DNA of 64,000 bases from Larix kaempferi (taxonomy: Eukaryota > Streptophyta > Pinopsida > Pinales > Pinaceae): NCBI GenBank assembly GCA_027924585.1, contig BSBM01000425.1, positions 186,001 to 250,000 on the forward strand, given 5' to 3'. Below the pieces are notes generated by a model. That model was not told the DNA's origin. It saw only the letters and a program-made list of their open reading frames with translations, and did no database searches. The translations under genes and the position numbers were made by a program. This document shows positions 1 through 12,101 of the stretch, one piece after another (positions within the stretch are counted from its first letter, which is position 1; the number at the start of each line of letters is the position of its first letter).

Positions 1-1380
1 TCTGATATTAAATAAATCTCTTATATATGATATTAAATATATATAAGTCTAAATATAACTTCATAACACTTCCTTTTTTATTATATGATTGCCTTCCAAA
101 GTACAATACCTCACAGGCTAGATTTTCATTACAATAGAGGGACAATGAAGATGAGAATTAGGAAATTACTTTGGCTCTGTTCTGAAGTGGATTATTAGAA
201 CATCTATAGGTCATATGTCTTATATTGCTACACTCTAAGATTCTGGTCTTCACTGGGGCGCATTCACCAAACTATCTCTCTCCTCCAAGAGAAACTCCTC
301 CAAATCTAGCTGAGAAAGATGTATAAGTGAGAGAAGGAGGTGGAGATCAGGTCTGAAGTCGATCTCTAAAAATGGGAAGCCTTTGATCTCTGCAAATAAT
401 ATCCCACTAGGCTCTTTGAAGTTTGTGGGTGCATCCATTGAATACTATCTTCTTCTTCGGATGATTTTCATATAAAACTAGTTGCAATTCTCATGTAGAA
501 ATGATCTCCTCTTGAAGCTGACTACGGATCTTCACTAATGGAATGATATGAACATTATTGGATGCAATAACATATTCTCAACCTGCATATTACTCACTGA
601 AACTCATGGGTCCTTGGGGCACTTCACCCAAGAAAAATTGTTGAGGCACATCACTCAACCAAGAGAGGCTCAAAGCTCTCAATACAAAAATGCAAATGAC
701 AAAAGTTGTTACTGGGAGTTTGAAGCATTATTTTATAGAATTCATGTTGACCTGTTGAGAAATTTAATTGGATTGGTGACCTGTGAGAATGGGTCACCCA
801 TGAGTTGATATACTTGCTTACTTTTCTTCTTACACCTTTTCTCTCATTTAGAAATTCTGCCCCTTTTTGTCTCAAGATTTTTCCTTCCTTGTAAAACTTT
901 CCTACTTTGTAATTTGAGTTATCTTTTGGAAATTTCGACCTCCCTTATATTTTTATGGTTTGTTTCCATTTCTTTTTTTTTGGTAACATCTTACACCTTC
1001 ACTCTTTTCATCCCTTGCTATTTTCTAACCTCCAGTTCTGATTTAGCAACATTATCCTCAAGGGTATTCCCTCTTGGCCCACTTGCACACATCACCCATT
1101 TGCCAAAATATTAATAAATGAAGATAATTAATAAAATTAATTAATTCCTCACTCCAAAATCCAAAATAATTAATTATTTAATTAAATTAGAGGCCTACCT
1201 CATAATTTCCCAATTAATTAAATAATTCACCTTAGCACTTAGTTTGGGGATTAATATCTTCATGGGGGGGACACCTTGTCCATTTAATTCCCCTAATTCT
1301 CCCTTAGGCATATTCTATAAGTCCATTTCTTCATCCATCCATTAATTAATTAATTAATGCATAGGTGACTTAGGATAAAA
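1..1380. other. No recognisable gene
   Basis: I see no supported coding region. The stretch is AT-rich and holds only short open frames without family resemblance. From about 1110 to 1370 it is dominated by TTAATTAA-type words. It may be the remains of the element whose gag lies next to it, but no LTR end or terminal repeat could be fixed. Confidence 0.5.
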
Positions 1381-2512
1381 TCATCCCCATGGACTATAGA
1401 AAAATTTGGGGACATGACAATCCACTAAAGAAATGCTTATCCATTGATCCTGGTTTGCTTTGCGTAACTCGTTTATTATTCTAGGCTGAATGAAAACTTT
1501 TCTTCTTTTCTTCACTACTTTCCTCTTAAAAAAAGGCCATGAATAGTACCTCATTGACTTATCATTGCAATCACTTTCTTCAGATAAATTGTTGACTTCA
1601 TCAGTATACAAACTCTTCCTTTGCTATGGAATTTTCTTCCTGCTATCAGTTCTATCCTGAGTGCGTGCCATCCTTCGTTCATGGGATCTAGCTTCTTCCT
1701 CACTATCACTATCTCCATCTTCCTTCTATAGACACTTAAAAGCAAAGTGGCCTATCCCTCCACATATGAAACATTTGAAAGGTAATATATTCTTATACCT
1801 ACCACATCCTCTTTTTAGCTTTCTTACGAAGTTTGATTCTTCCTCATCTAGTTCATTACAAAAGTCTTTGTCATGTTCATGTTTAGCTTTAAAGGCCTCT
1901 TATTTTCTGATAGGATTTTCCCTTTGAGTTCTCATCTCATACGCAGTCAAAATTCCTTGAAGCTCATCCTTTTTCATATCTTCAAGATTGGCTCTATATT
2001 ATAACACGAATACTTTTGAATCAAATCTCGGAGGAAGATTTATTAGTATCTTCTGCACAAATGATTCTTCGTCTAGTGTAACTCCAAGGATTTTGATGGA
2101 ATTAGCTAACTCATCAACTTGAAGGAAATATGAGGCAATATTTTCTTCATATTTCATTTTCAAGGACTCATACAATCCAAAGTAATTCTATAGCTTTTCC
2201 TTCTCTACTTTATTTTCACCTTCATAGACATTTATGGGTTTATCCCATACATCCTTAGTAGAGGTGCAATGCATGCATGACCTTAATAAATTTAGTGTTG
2301 GTTAACCCACATAACAGTGAGTTTCTAGATCTTGCATTGCATTCATACCATATTTTCTCAACTGGAGCAACAAGTGCTATTGTTTGAACATCATAACCAT
2401 CCACAATAGGCTGTCAAACATCAGATCCAATATTGGATTGCAAATACACTTCCATAGTAATACTCTAGAAGGTGTAGTTGGTACCATCAAACCTTGGTGC
2501 TTTTTTAATGGA
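1381..2512 (-). pseudogene. Ty1/copia gag remnant with CCHC zinc knuckle
   Basis: Read on the minus strand, this is a copia gag (UBN2 family), the structural protein that packages retrotransposon RNA. It opens near 2500 with the FDGTNYTF motif typical of the N-terminus, where the next codon (usually W) is a stop. A long central capsid part follows (around 2270-1930), with LINLPPRFD near its end. A zinc knuckle at about 1730-1775 reads CFICGGIGHFAFKC, a canonical CX2CX4HX4C. The frame breaks several times and in-frame stops occur (for example just after PPRFDSKVFVL). The acidic tail SLYTDEVNNLSEESDCND (about 1550-1615) matches the gag-protease linker of such elements. Protease, integrase and RT are absent, so the element is truncated near 1381. 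Family assignment is secure; exact ends are not. Confidence 0.8.
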
Positions 2513-2587
2513 GAGACCTTCCCGCTTGACCATATTTGCACACAGATTTATCTTCCATATGTTAAGTTGTTACTTAAGACACCCATT

Positions 2588-4425
2588 GTTGGAATATTAT
2601 TAACATTGAGAGGGGGGGTGAATAAGTATTAGTGCAGTTATGAACAATTTCCACTTCATTTCAGTTTTAACTTGAACTTAAGTTATGCATTCACATAAAC
2701 AACAACATTCATCCACATAAGAATTGCATTACGATGGGCATATCAAAGGTTCCATACTGCAAATTTGCATAGGGTTTCAACTCTGGCTCGTTCTGTCATG
2801 TCCTCTGCATTACCTGTATTCCCTCTACTTGTTTTGATCCCTTTCCAACAGAGCTTGGAAAATCCAATGACTTTTGGCCAGGGGGGCAGAGGGCCCCTCC
2901 CCTATGAACATTGATATGCACTAACCATCCCTTCAGAAAACCCCTAACACTCTCCATGCCTCCATGCTAGAGATTGGCTCAGAGGAAATCCCCATCACCA
3001 TTAGTGATCCGCTGCAAAAGGAGCAGAAGGATCCAAAGGAATTCCCTCCCTATAACCGAGCTCTAGAGACTCATACATGCATAGCCCATATATCTTAATG
3101 GCCTTTCCTAGTTCTCCCTGTAGAAGGTATAAATGCTCATGCTCGGTGCATGAAATACCATGCGCTCATTGGCAAGTCCATGTGTATTTGGACCATAGAG
3201 CAAGCCCTCAGAGGATGAATAGATGCGAAATGCAAACCTAAGAAACATTACAACTTACATTTAGGATCTAAAGGATTCTTTACAGTAATTTTCCACCATG
3301 GTATGGATGACAAGGCTGGGTTGGAAGCACGGGGGTTTCACTCAGTAAACCACTATCATAGCATGTTCGTTCATGGCATATGAAACAATACCCCTAATTT
3401 CACTAAATATTGGAAAATACCTTAGAAAATCGTTTCTTAACCCCCTCCCAATATGCCTTCCCAATATTTGAAAACCCCTTTTTTCATTAATAGTTTTTAT
3501 AACCCTTTATATTTCTACCTAGTATATTGGTATGATACCCCTCTTACGACCCCACATGCATTCTATAATGCACCTTGCTTCTTTCGATGTATATTGTGGA
3601 TGCACATTACTTCACCCACAATGCAATTACTCAACCACATATCATTATGATTTGCAAAATCTAATGGTCTAATGAAGAGATAGGAGCTCACTTCTTGTAT
3701 GTCACTAGAGCCAATGCACATAGTACAACATTTAGATTGCATGTTATAGTTCCCCAATCGCTGACTAAGCCTATTGTGGGATAGGTATCCAAGCCCCCAT
3801 GGCCTCTAACAAGCTCCAAGAGGCTGACTAAACCTCCCAAAGCCTGTAATAGGAATGAGTGGTTGGGTATTCAAGCCCCCAAGGCCTATCGAGGGCCTAT
3901 AACAGGCCCTGGAGGCTTAGATCCTCCCAAGGCTATTGGTAACAACTAGTTGAGTGCTATTGGTAACAATTGGCTATCAATGACCACTGTGTCTCGACTA
4001 TGATCGAATAGAAACCCTCTTCACCATGAAACCCCTGGCCTCAAGCATGCCTCAAGACGCGATGTCCCTGCGTACTGGTAAGCCCGAGCCTTGCCTCAAC
4101 CCGATTTCTCATCCGATCGTGATCCCTCCATCTCCATTTGGTGGATATTTGTCATTTTGACCATATAAAAAAGACCCCAAATTATTTTTGTATTCTTACA
4201 TTAAATAAAAAAACCCTTTGCCCCTTAATATATAAGCAATATAATTTTTAGGTTTTCATGATTATTTGATACCGCAATATGAATGAACGTGATATTATAT
4301 TTCCTTCTAGTGAAGCCCCCTGGGTGGAAGATGGAGGTCCTTATTTCTTCAACTCAACGAGCCTATACCTAAGGAAATGGACAGAATGCTTCAGCCCGAA
4401 AAGGAAGAATTTACTTGGGCCCCTA
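2588..4425. other. Unassigned repeat-like DNA; possible LTR edge at 2588
   Basis: At 2588 the plus strand reads TGTTGGAATATT followed by TTAACATTGAGAGGGGGGG, a word often found at plant LTR edges. It could be the inner edge of the 5' LTR of the minus-strand copia remnant beside it, but no convincing primer-binding site follows, so this is tentative. From about 2640 to 4425 I recognise no gene. Around 3770-3950 the phrase 'caagcccccatggcctctaa' recurs in diverged form, which suggests a small degenerate local duplication. Confidence 0.3.
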
Positions 4426-5345
4426 TGTTACAGCATAATTTTCCACCTTGTGAGCATCAACATTCTTTGGCCTTTAGTATCCATTTCATTGACTCGGATC
4501 CACTTTATGTCCTCAAAAACACATTTTTCCCTATTTTTCTTCCTATATGCTTGCTCTCTCACTATAGCCAGCGTACACGCAGGCTGTTCCACTATAGCCT
4601 GCGGGTATCAAGTAAAATGGTAAAAGTCATTAGAAAATTACTTTTTACTCCCAAAAAGCAGTCTTATAGTGACCTTTGGCCCTCCATATGTTCCGAAATG
4701 CCTCGTTGTGTCCTTTCACTTACCTTTGGAAGGCTATATATTGAGATCTTATGGTGTATGGAAGGGAGGAGAAAGAGATAGAAAGATAACTCTAGTGGAT
4801 TTTTGCTGTGACTTGAGTCTACACTCATTGATCCTTGTTGTTGTGAATTCCTTATATTCACCTTCCAAACTCATTTCATAGTTTGAGTTTGCCATTACAT
4901 GGAGGATTGAAGTGGTGGAGGCACAAGTGGAGAGACCGAGTTCTTGGTTCAGATTGGTTGCCGGCAAGAGGTCATTTGTTGTACTTCTTGTTATTCATTA
5001 ATGGAAATACTCATTTTCTCGTCCAATTGATGTTGTGAATATTGTTAAATTACATTGGGTTATATTCACTTATGATATCATGGATCATGCTGTTGATTAT
5101 GGTAATTTCTTTCACATGTTATATGCACTTGCTTGTACTTGTTGTTGAGACTAATCTACAGGTTCAAGTGTAGAGGTTGAAAGCTCAACGGGGATCTACT
5201 TCAAACATCCGGTTGATGGTTGGTCTTTTCTTAATTATCCTAACATTGTCATTTATATAGCATTGTATTGGGAATTGAGCCATTTTCTGGTAGTCAGCTG
5301 TCTGTTGTGGTCTGCCCCAAGCCATAGGAATTTTTCTCTGTAATA
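4426..5345 (+). repeat. 5' LTR of Gypsy-1
   Basis: A 920-bp LTR identified by alignment with the two Gypsy-2 LTRs. It starts TGTTACAGCATAATTTTCC, matching TGTTACACAGAAAT... in Gypsy-2. It ends at CTGTAATA, four bases before the primer-binding site; the canonical CA end has become TA. A TATA box (TATATATT, about 4735-4742) sits at the same place as in the Gypsy-2 LTRs and is the likely promoter. Shared blocks include the stretch near 4840-4985, which matches 46190-46330 and 55010-55150 in reverse complement. Confidence 0.85.
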
Positions 5346-5349
5346 GAAA

Positions 5350-5366
5350 TGGCAACTCCACTAGGG
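5350..5366 (+). promoter_or_regulatory. Primer-binding site of Gypsy-1
   Basis: TGGCAACTCCACTAGGG begins four bases after the LTR. TGG pairs with the CCA end of a tRNA; the Gypsy-2 counterpart differs by two bases (TGGTGACTCCACTAGGG). I do not assign the tRNA species from memory. Confidence 0.75.
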
Positions 5367-7099
5367 AGAACATCCATTTTTGGCAATTTTTAGGAATTTG
5401 TCCTTATTTATAGTTGTTGTGTGTTCATCTTTTGTGTCATTGATTGGCCATTGGGATATACTACATAAAACAAGATTTTTATGGGTTATTGGACTTCTTG
5501 TTTTCTCATTTTCCTTTCCCTATACGCGAGTCAACTTAGTTTTTCCCATGTCTACCCACCTCTATCTGTACTGTTGCCCGTGTCTACCCGCAGTTTTCCT
5601 TTTGACAGTAGCATACAAATCCAGGTTTGATTGATTTATGGCCTTGGATTGTTGCTAGGTTGGTTTTGAGTGTTCCCGAGTCTTAATTGGCCTGATTTGT
5701 GACTATTCCATGCCCTGTTTGTGACAACAAACTCCTTTTTCTCTTTGTTTTGAGCCTTGTTGATTTATCACCATTTTTTATTTTCTAGTTCATTACATTC
5801 GTTGAGTCTCATTGTTTGGGTTTTGCTGGGTTGTCTTAGTGATCTGCTCTTCATTTGTTTAACAAAATAGGTAGATTTCGCTTGCATTTTTTCATTTCAT
5901 TATATTGAAAAGATACAAAAACATAGTTTTGAATTTTCCTTTCCATTATAAGAGAAAATACAAAAATATTTGCTTTTCATACTGCATTTTGCATCTGAGT
6001 GCTTGTGATTTCATCTAGGATCTACTTGTGCATTGGAAATTTAAAGAATTGCATTTTATTTTCGAACCATTGGATTGATTATCATTTTAGTGGAATTGTT
6101 TTATTGATAGATGAGTCTAGATTTTTTCAATTGTGCATACTAATGAGTCCTATACATCATCAGTTTCACAACCATATCCTTTGAGTAATTATAGCCATTT
6201 AAAATCAATGCTTGATCTTAAAATTCATTACAACAATTTTTCTTTTATAGGGTGTACCAACTAGTATAAGTTTAGAATCTTGGAATAGATCATTGTGAGT
6301 TAACAATCCAAGACTATTGAACCAACATTATGTGTCTAACCAGGGAGTGGTGAAGTCCATAATATACATCAGTATTCTTAGGAAGCTCTACTCAGACTAG
6401 AGTTAAGCACGAAGTCACAGAAGGTTGGTTGAGGAGATTTAATACTGGCCAAACATGGGAGATATTTCCAGGTTTTGTTTGTGTACGGGGATTCTTGAGG
6501 GATCCGTATGTCTTGAGTTTCGGGCTTAGCCACCCTTCCCATATGACAGATCCCACCAGCGAATGTCCTCCTGAGCATTGGTTATATTGTGGTGACCTTA
6601 GTTTCTGTACCTAGGTATCGCATAGGGCATTCGTAGTGGTTATATTGTAGTTGTCCTGAGTCAAATAGGGGTTGGACAGCGCAGTTTTCTGTTGTATAGG
6701 GATTTGACCCTATGCACGCAGTGAAGTCTGGGAACCCTTATAACTGATTTGGTTACCTCTGGTTATAGTTTGGGAGTATTAAGCCTCTCCTATGTGAGAC
6801 ATACCAGCTGTAGTGTCGGGAGGTCCCTTGAGCCAGTCCTGTTTTTTTGCATTTGGCTGTAATTTCCTTAGGTGTGTGCTCTTTTATCATTAATTTGGTC
6901 GTTAGGGGACATTATGATTTATTGACTCTTTGGAGGTATCATGGTGCAAGGTCCAACTCTCCATTGGTCTCTTCGGTTGGATGGTTTACCAGCCACTGAA
7001 GTTACACGCCGTGTTTAGAGGGGACATCGGAAGGCCCTCTCTGATTCTTCTGATTCTTTTGAAGCGCTTCGCATTGATGTTATCACTACTCATTCCAGC
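5367..7099 (+). other. Untranslated leader of Gypsy-1
   Basis: This 1.7-kb stretch between the primer-binding site and gag has no long conserved frame. It is shared with Gypsy-2: the phrase starting at 6250 (tagggtgtaccaactagtat) recurs in reverse complement near 53700. The gag frame may begin slightly upstream of 7100, since a serine-rich lead-in at about 7035-7100 is in frame with gag. Confidence 0.6.
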
Positions 7100-10000
7100 A
7101 TGGGAGAAATACCTATGACTCTGTCGGGTAGAGTCAAATATGCTTCTACTCCTCCTATTCCTAGAGAGGAATGGGGAGGCGATCAATTACAACTAGAGAC
7201 CCAACCTCATCTATTTGGACCAAATCCACCCGAGGATGACCCATTCGATCCTTTGAATCCACAAAATTTCCTATATGGGATGCCGAATTTGCATATTAAC
7301 ACAGGCCCTACGACCACTACGAATGCTAACCTGTTCTCTTTTGGTATGCCTAGTTACACCACAGTTAATCCATCCACTATGTTTGGTAGTCATGCTAACA
7401 CTAGTCATGGTATTGGAAACACTGCACCCACTGGGGGCGCTACCCTGACTGGGTCACCGCATTTTCTACTCACACACATAATATGGGGACTGGCCGTATC
7501 CCTTCAAACAATCAAAATTTTAGAGGAAGGACACCTCCTAGGACTACCTCTCCTGATGGGAACACTGTTCACAATACAACTCATAATCCATAGTACAATA
7601 CACATGCCTATACACATCAACCCAGGACCACGTTCACTAATGTTAGCAATCCTCCTAATACCGGCAGTGGATACATACCGTATACTTTTACGTCTGCTCT
7701 TTCTACTAGTAATGCTAATGTAGGGGGTGGGAATATACCTTATACTTATGGTCAAACCATGACTGCTCCTGCTACTAGTAATGCTTATGCAAGGGGTGGG
7801 AACATACCTAACAATTATGGTCAGTACAATACGGTTCCCGCTACAAGTAATATGTAATGTCCCCTCCTACCATACCAGCATGATAGAGAGGACATCGTGC
7901 TCAATCCGGGCAATTAGCCCCTTATTCATTGAATTAAACTCATTGAGACAAAGAACTGTATATGTGCATGCTATAGAAACACCACGGAGATTAAATAAAT
8001 CCTGTTGAATATCTAACCTACATTCAGAATTCTGTGACAGTCATTAAATAAAGACCTTTGCAGAATTATAAAAGATCACGTGGAAAGGCATAATCATTTG
8101 AACACACACAGCAGAAGTAAATTCATTGGCACATCCATAATACATACCAGCTAATCATCAAAGGAACTATTGCAAAGTTTAAAACACAAAGAATACTTAT
8201 CTTATGTGAAAGTAGTCCCACGCAACTGGCTATGCAACTGCAACGTTCCACCCAACCATAGGCCAGTGTGCTCCTCAATCTCTCAGCACCACTGCCACCC
8301 CCCGAGCTGGGCATGATATCTACAAGGAACCAAGGAACAGCAGACTCACACATAGCCAAGCATACACCAGGATGAGCCAAGCCAATTCTACAATTGGGTT
8401 TATCAGGCTGCTAGGACATGGAAGGGAAGAATTGCTAAGCTAGTGAGCTCAACCACAGAGCTATGGGTACCTCTCCCAGATCTATTTAGCTTGGCACTCA
8501 CAATGCCTACACACCCAACACAAGGAAGTATTCTCTTCACTGCCACACAGTCCCTCAAGCCATACCTTCCTTTCTAGTGCTCTCAGGATGTGCATAGAAA
8601 AGTAGCCAGCCCTCTTGATCTTCTTGAGAGGTTACTCCCTACACTAGGTTTATCAAGCCAATTCTGTCCATTACCACTCTAGTCTCTTGCTCATAGGTTC
8701 ACATCAAAACAAGGATGCACATAACAGCAAACTACACTTGCTGAGCATGAGGAAAACGTTTTCCACAATGGGATGCAGGAGATGGGGTTTCAACTAACTC
8801 AGAAAAACATGGGAAGACCGAAAACGTAATGGCTACTGGGAAATTCAACTGGGAGAGCAAAACTCATTCCAGAAAACTGCCCCAGGGGAAAAAACGACCT
8901 CTCCCTTAGTCCCAAATCACGTCCCCCTTTCCCCAGCTGCTACACACTACCAAAAACGAATTCCTGGGCATGAAAAACACAGGGTTATGGTGAAAAACGT
9001 GAGGATAACTTCCAGTGGGCTCAGACTGCGTGGGAGGAAGAACGTAATGCATGAGGAATGGCCTTAGGTAGCATTTCGTGGGGGTTTTCTTGCCCAGCAA
9101 GCCAAAAATACGATTTTCAGGTTGATGGCTTTCCCATGCACGAAAATCTGGCTGCCATACCTTTCCAATCCCAAGACAATAACTGCCCCAACCAATCTTT
9201 GGAAGAATTAAATGATTGGGTGCATGAGACAAAATGGGTAGTTGCTGGTTTTATGGGTTTCCCCATTGACACATGGATTAATACCACTGGCTCAAGGGTT
9301 TGAATAATTTCCCTCCCTTTTCCTTGTAGAGTCATGCCCCATCTCTTTTGTTGCATTGCATAGCCGGTTGTGGGTTTTTCATTAAAAATCCGTATTTACA
9401 TGATGTCTTATATACATTGTGCCCATCTCACACAAGAACCATGGGCATCTATTTTTAATTGCCGATACATGAAACGCTAAATCAATGGTGGGGCCTTGGC
9501 CTTGAGCTCCTCACCATGATTAAATTACAATATTTACATCATTTACGATTTAATACAAAGGGGGTCAAAATGGGGACATTACATAATACTTATATACCCC
9601 ATAATTATGGTGGTAACCATTACTATAATACAGCCGGTGCTGGCCCTCATTACAACCCACCTCATTACGGTGCTCATAATACACATATACATGCTTACTC
9701 TCACATGGGTCAGGTTGGGGGAGGTTATCAGCCTTATGGAAATGGTCAGGGTTATGGTCCATCTTATCCTTCAGGTCCATATAATCAACCTTTTAATGGC
9801 CATGGTCAAGGTTATGGTCCATCTTATCCTTCAGGTCTATATAATCAACCTTTTATGGGAGCTTATAATCAAGCTTTACAGCCACAGCTTCTATTCTTTG
9901 CTTGATTGAATCTTCCAGATCTTTTGAAGCTCATGAATGATCTAGTGTGTCACGATCCTTCTTGGCCCCTGGTCCCTACCAAGATCCCTTCAGACATTCC

Positions 10001-10290
10001 CAAGTTTGAGGGGAAGGGTGGTGAGGATCTGGGTGATCATGTCATGGCTTTTCACATTTGGTGCTCGTCAAACTCGTTAAATCACTATTCCGTTCGTTAC
10101 GATTCCATTTGATACTGTTTCAATGCACCCTCATGGGGGCAGCCGCAAAGTGGTATGATGAGTTTCCTGGGGGCACATACAGGGGTTTCAATGAGATAGA
10201 CTTGGGGAACTACTCTATTGTAGAGGATTTGGGTCAAACTCTGTGTGCCATGTCGGCTCTTGAACTTTTATAGCCATGTCCTTCTCAAAG
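7100..10290 (+). pseudogene. Gypsy-1 gag, split by a solo LTR and C-terminally deleted
   Basis: The Gag structural protein of the element. The first part (7100-7847, plus a frameshifted continuation) matches the N-terminal region of Gypsy-2 gag: GRVKYAS, EEWGGD and DPFDPLNPQNFLYGMPNL have counterparts at 52880-52690. After the solo LTR (7853-9583) the frame resumes in a Tyr/Gly/Pro-rich stretch with a 66-base tandem duplication (9745-9855, QGYGPSYPSG repeated). The capsid core follows (9904-10200), with LPSDIPKFEGKGGED and a conserved AAKWY motif; a frameshift lies near 10095. At about 10196 the sequence jumps from the capsid (RGFNEI) straight to the gag-protease linker (NYSIVEDLGQT). Roughly 900 bases including the zinc knuckle are therefore missing compared with Gypsy-2. 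Inactive. Confidence 0.85.
7853..9583. mobile_element. Solo LTR (1731 bp) inserted in Gypsy-1 gag
   Basis: Begins TGTAATGTCCCC and ends GGGGACATTACA, a perfect 12-bp terminal inverted repeat with TG...CA ends. It is flanked by the 5-bp target duplication TAATA (7848-7852 and 9584-9588). Removing it with one TAATA joins the gag reading frame, so it inserted after Gypsy-1. It has no internal coding region, primer-binding site or second LTR, so a solo LTR left by LTR-LTR recombination is the simplest reading. Its parent family is not otherwise present here and its orientation cannot be decided. Confidence 0.85.
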
Positions 10291-12100
10291 GCATGCCCTT
10301 TTGTGCACTTTAGGAGTTCAGGATGGGGGAAGTCCTAATGTTATCCAGTTTAACACTACTGACATCCAACCTCGCTTACCTTACCATGTGGCTTTTCAAG
10401 TCCATGTGGAGTGCCGAAATGGTTGGTCACCCTGTGGTTCCTTGGGATTTGCATGGGATTTATGCAAAGTGGAACATGGTTAATATTTCCCCTACCATAC
10501 CGATCAACATTTCGTGTACACCCAGAAAGGTTGAGAACATTTACATCGGTGTTGATTGCTCTCTTGAGGAGGTTGACATTTACACCGGATTATTTAAGGA
10601 ATTTCAGGAAGCTTTTGCCTGGTCATATGAGGAGATGCTAGGAATAGACCCTAGCATTGTTGAACATGATATTAAAACATATCCCAATGCTAAGTCGGTT
10701 CGACAATGCCTTCGTGCTATGAACCCTAGAAAGGTAGTCGCAATCAAGGAAGAGGTGGAGAAACTGCTCAAGGCTGGTTTCATCTACCTAGTTCCCCTTA
10801 CCGAATGGGTGTCAAATTCCATTCATGTGGATAAGAAGCAGGGAACTATCCGTGTATGCATTGATTTTAGAGACCTGAACCGTGCATATCCGAAAGAAAA
10901 TTTCCCCACTCCGTTCATATATCATATTTTGGATGCTTGTGCAAGAAGCAAAGTTTTTTTGTTTATGGACAGCTTTTCAGGATACAACCAGATCCAGATA
11001 AAACCTGAGGACCAACATAAGATTGCTTTCATTTGTCCTTGGGGTACATTTTCATACTGAAATATGCCTTTCTGCCTTAAAAACGTCGGAGTCACTTTTC
11101 AGTGTGCTATGACCTATGCCTTTCATGACCTTAGATGCATAGTGGAGGCATACTTGGATGATCTTGCTGGCCATTCTCGCAAGAGAGTGGACCACCCCAA
11201 GCACCTCCCTTTAATTCTCAAATGATGCATATGCTACAAGATTTGGTTAAATCCCAATAAGTGCATCTTTGTTGCTAGAACGGGTCGCCTTCTAGGTTTC
11301 ATAGTTTTGAAAGAGGGTATCAGAGTCGATCCTCCTAAAGTTGAGGCAATACTTCGATTGCCCCCTCCGTGCAATTTACTTCAACTTCAGAGCCTCCAAG
11401 GGAGATCTTCTTTTCTATGTCGCTTTGTAGTGAATTATGATAATCTTACCAAAGGTTTCATGCGCTTGTTGAAGAAAGACACACCATTTATTTGGGATGA
11501 GCGAGCCCAGCAGTCTTTCGATGCTCTTAAGAAAACTTTGGTATTGGCCCCTCTACTTAGTCCACCCGACTTTGCAAGAGATTTTATACTTTATGTGGCC
11601 ACGTCTCCAGAGGTGATTGGCATGGTCTTAGTTTAGGTAGATGATGTGCTCGTGGAGCATTTGATCTATTACCTTAGTCGAAATTTAGTAGACATTGAGC
11701 TGAGATACACTCATGTGGAAAAGTTGGCACTTGCGACTATTCATGCAGTCCAACGTTTAAGGCATTACATCATGCTTAGGAAAACCACATTCACAGTGCA
11801 TATCAATCCGTTTCAGTTCGTGCTATCATGATGTCTTATAGGGGGGAAGTACAATAAATGGATTGTCATCCTTCAGGAGTTTGATCTTGATTTTGCTTCA
11901 GCGAAGTCAGTGAAATCCTTGGTTTTTGCTGAGCTCATGTCGGACCTTCCGCGACTTGATGAGGATATTGTCCATGAAGATTCCTTTGTGGATGAGCACT
12001 TATTCCTTATCTCGTTTGTGGCCCCTTGGTATGGGGATATCATCGTATATCTTCAAACTTTGAAGTTTCCTTCGCACTATTCATGAGACAAACGATAGCT
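10291..12100 (+). pseudogene. Gypsy-1 pol: protease remnant, reverse transcriptase, RNase H
   Basis: Reverse transcriptase and RNase H of the polyprotein, which copy genomic RNA into DNA. Only the start of the protease region remains (LGVQDGGSP, 10310-10400), followed by a deletion. RT runs from about 10480: FAWSYEEMLGIDPSIVEH, the primer grip region, VCIDFRDLNRAYPKENFP, FMDSFSGYNQI (a catalytic Asp), and EAYLDDL (about 11145-11165), which keeps the YXDD catalytic pair. The connection domain (LLGFIV, about 11290, to SLQGRSSFLCRFV) and an RNase H with ELRYTHVEKLALA and a RHY motif extend to about 11830. In-frame stops occur at about 11058, 11223, 11635 and 11829. The tail 11830-12100 is the RNase H-integrase spacer. 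Confidence 0.85.
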
Positions 12101-12101
12101 T

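Noticed and set aside
4377-4881. Overlapping open frames across the Gypsy-1 LTR
   Set aside because: The same sequence is an LTR by alignment with two other copies, and the frames are not conserved among them.
7504-7755. Minus-strand frame with Arg/Ile-rich product
   Set aside because: Antisense of Gypsy-1 gag; no independent support.
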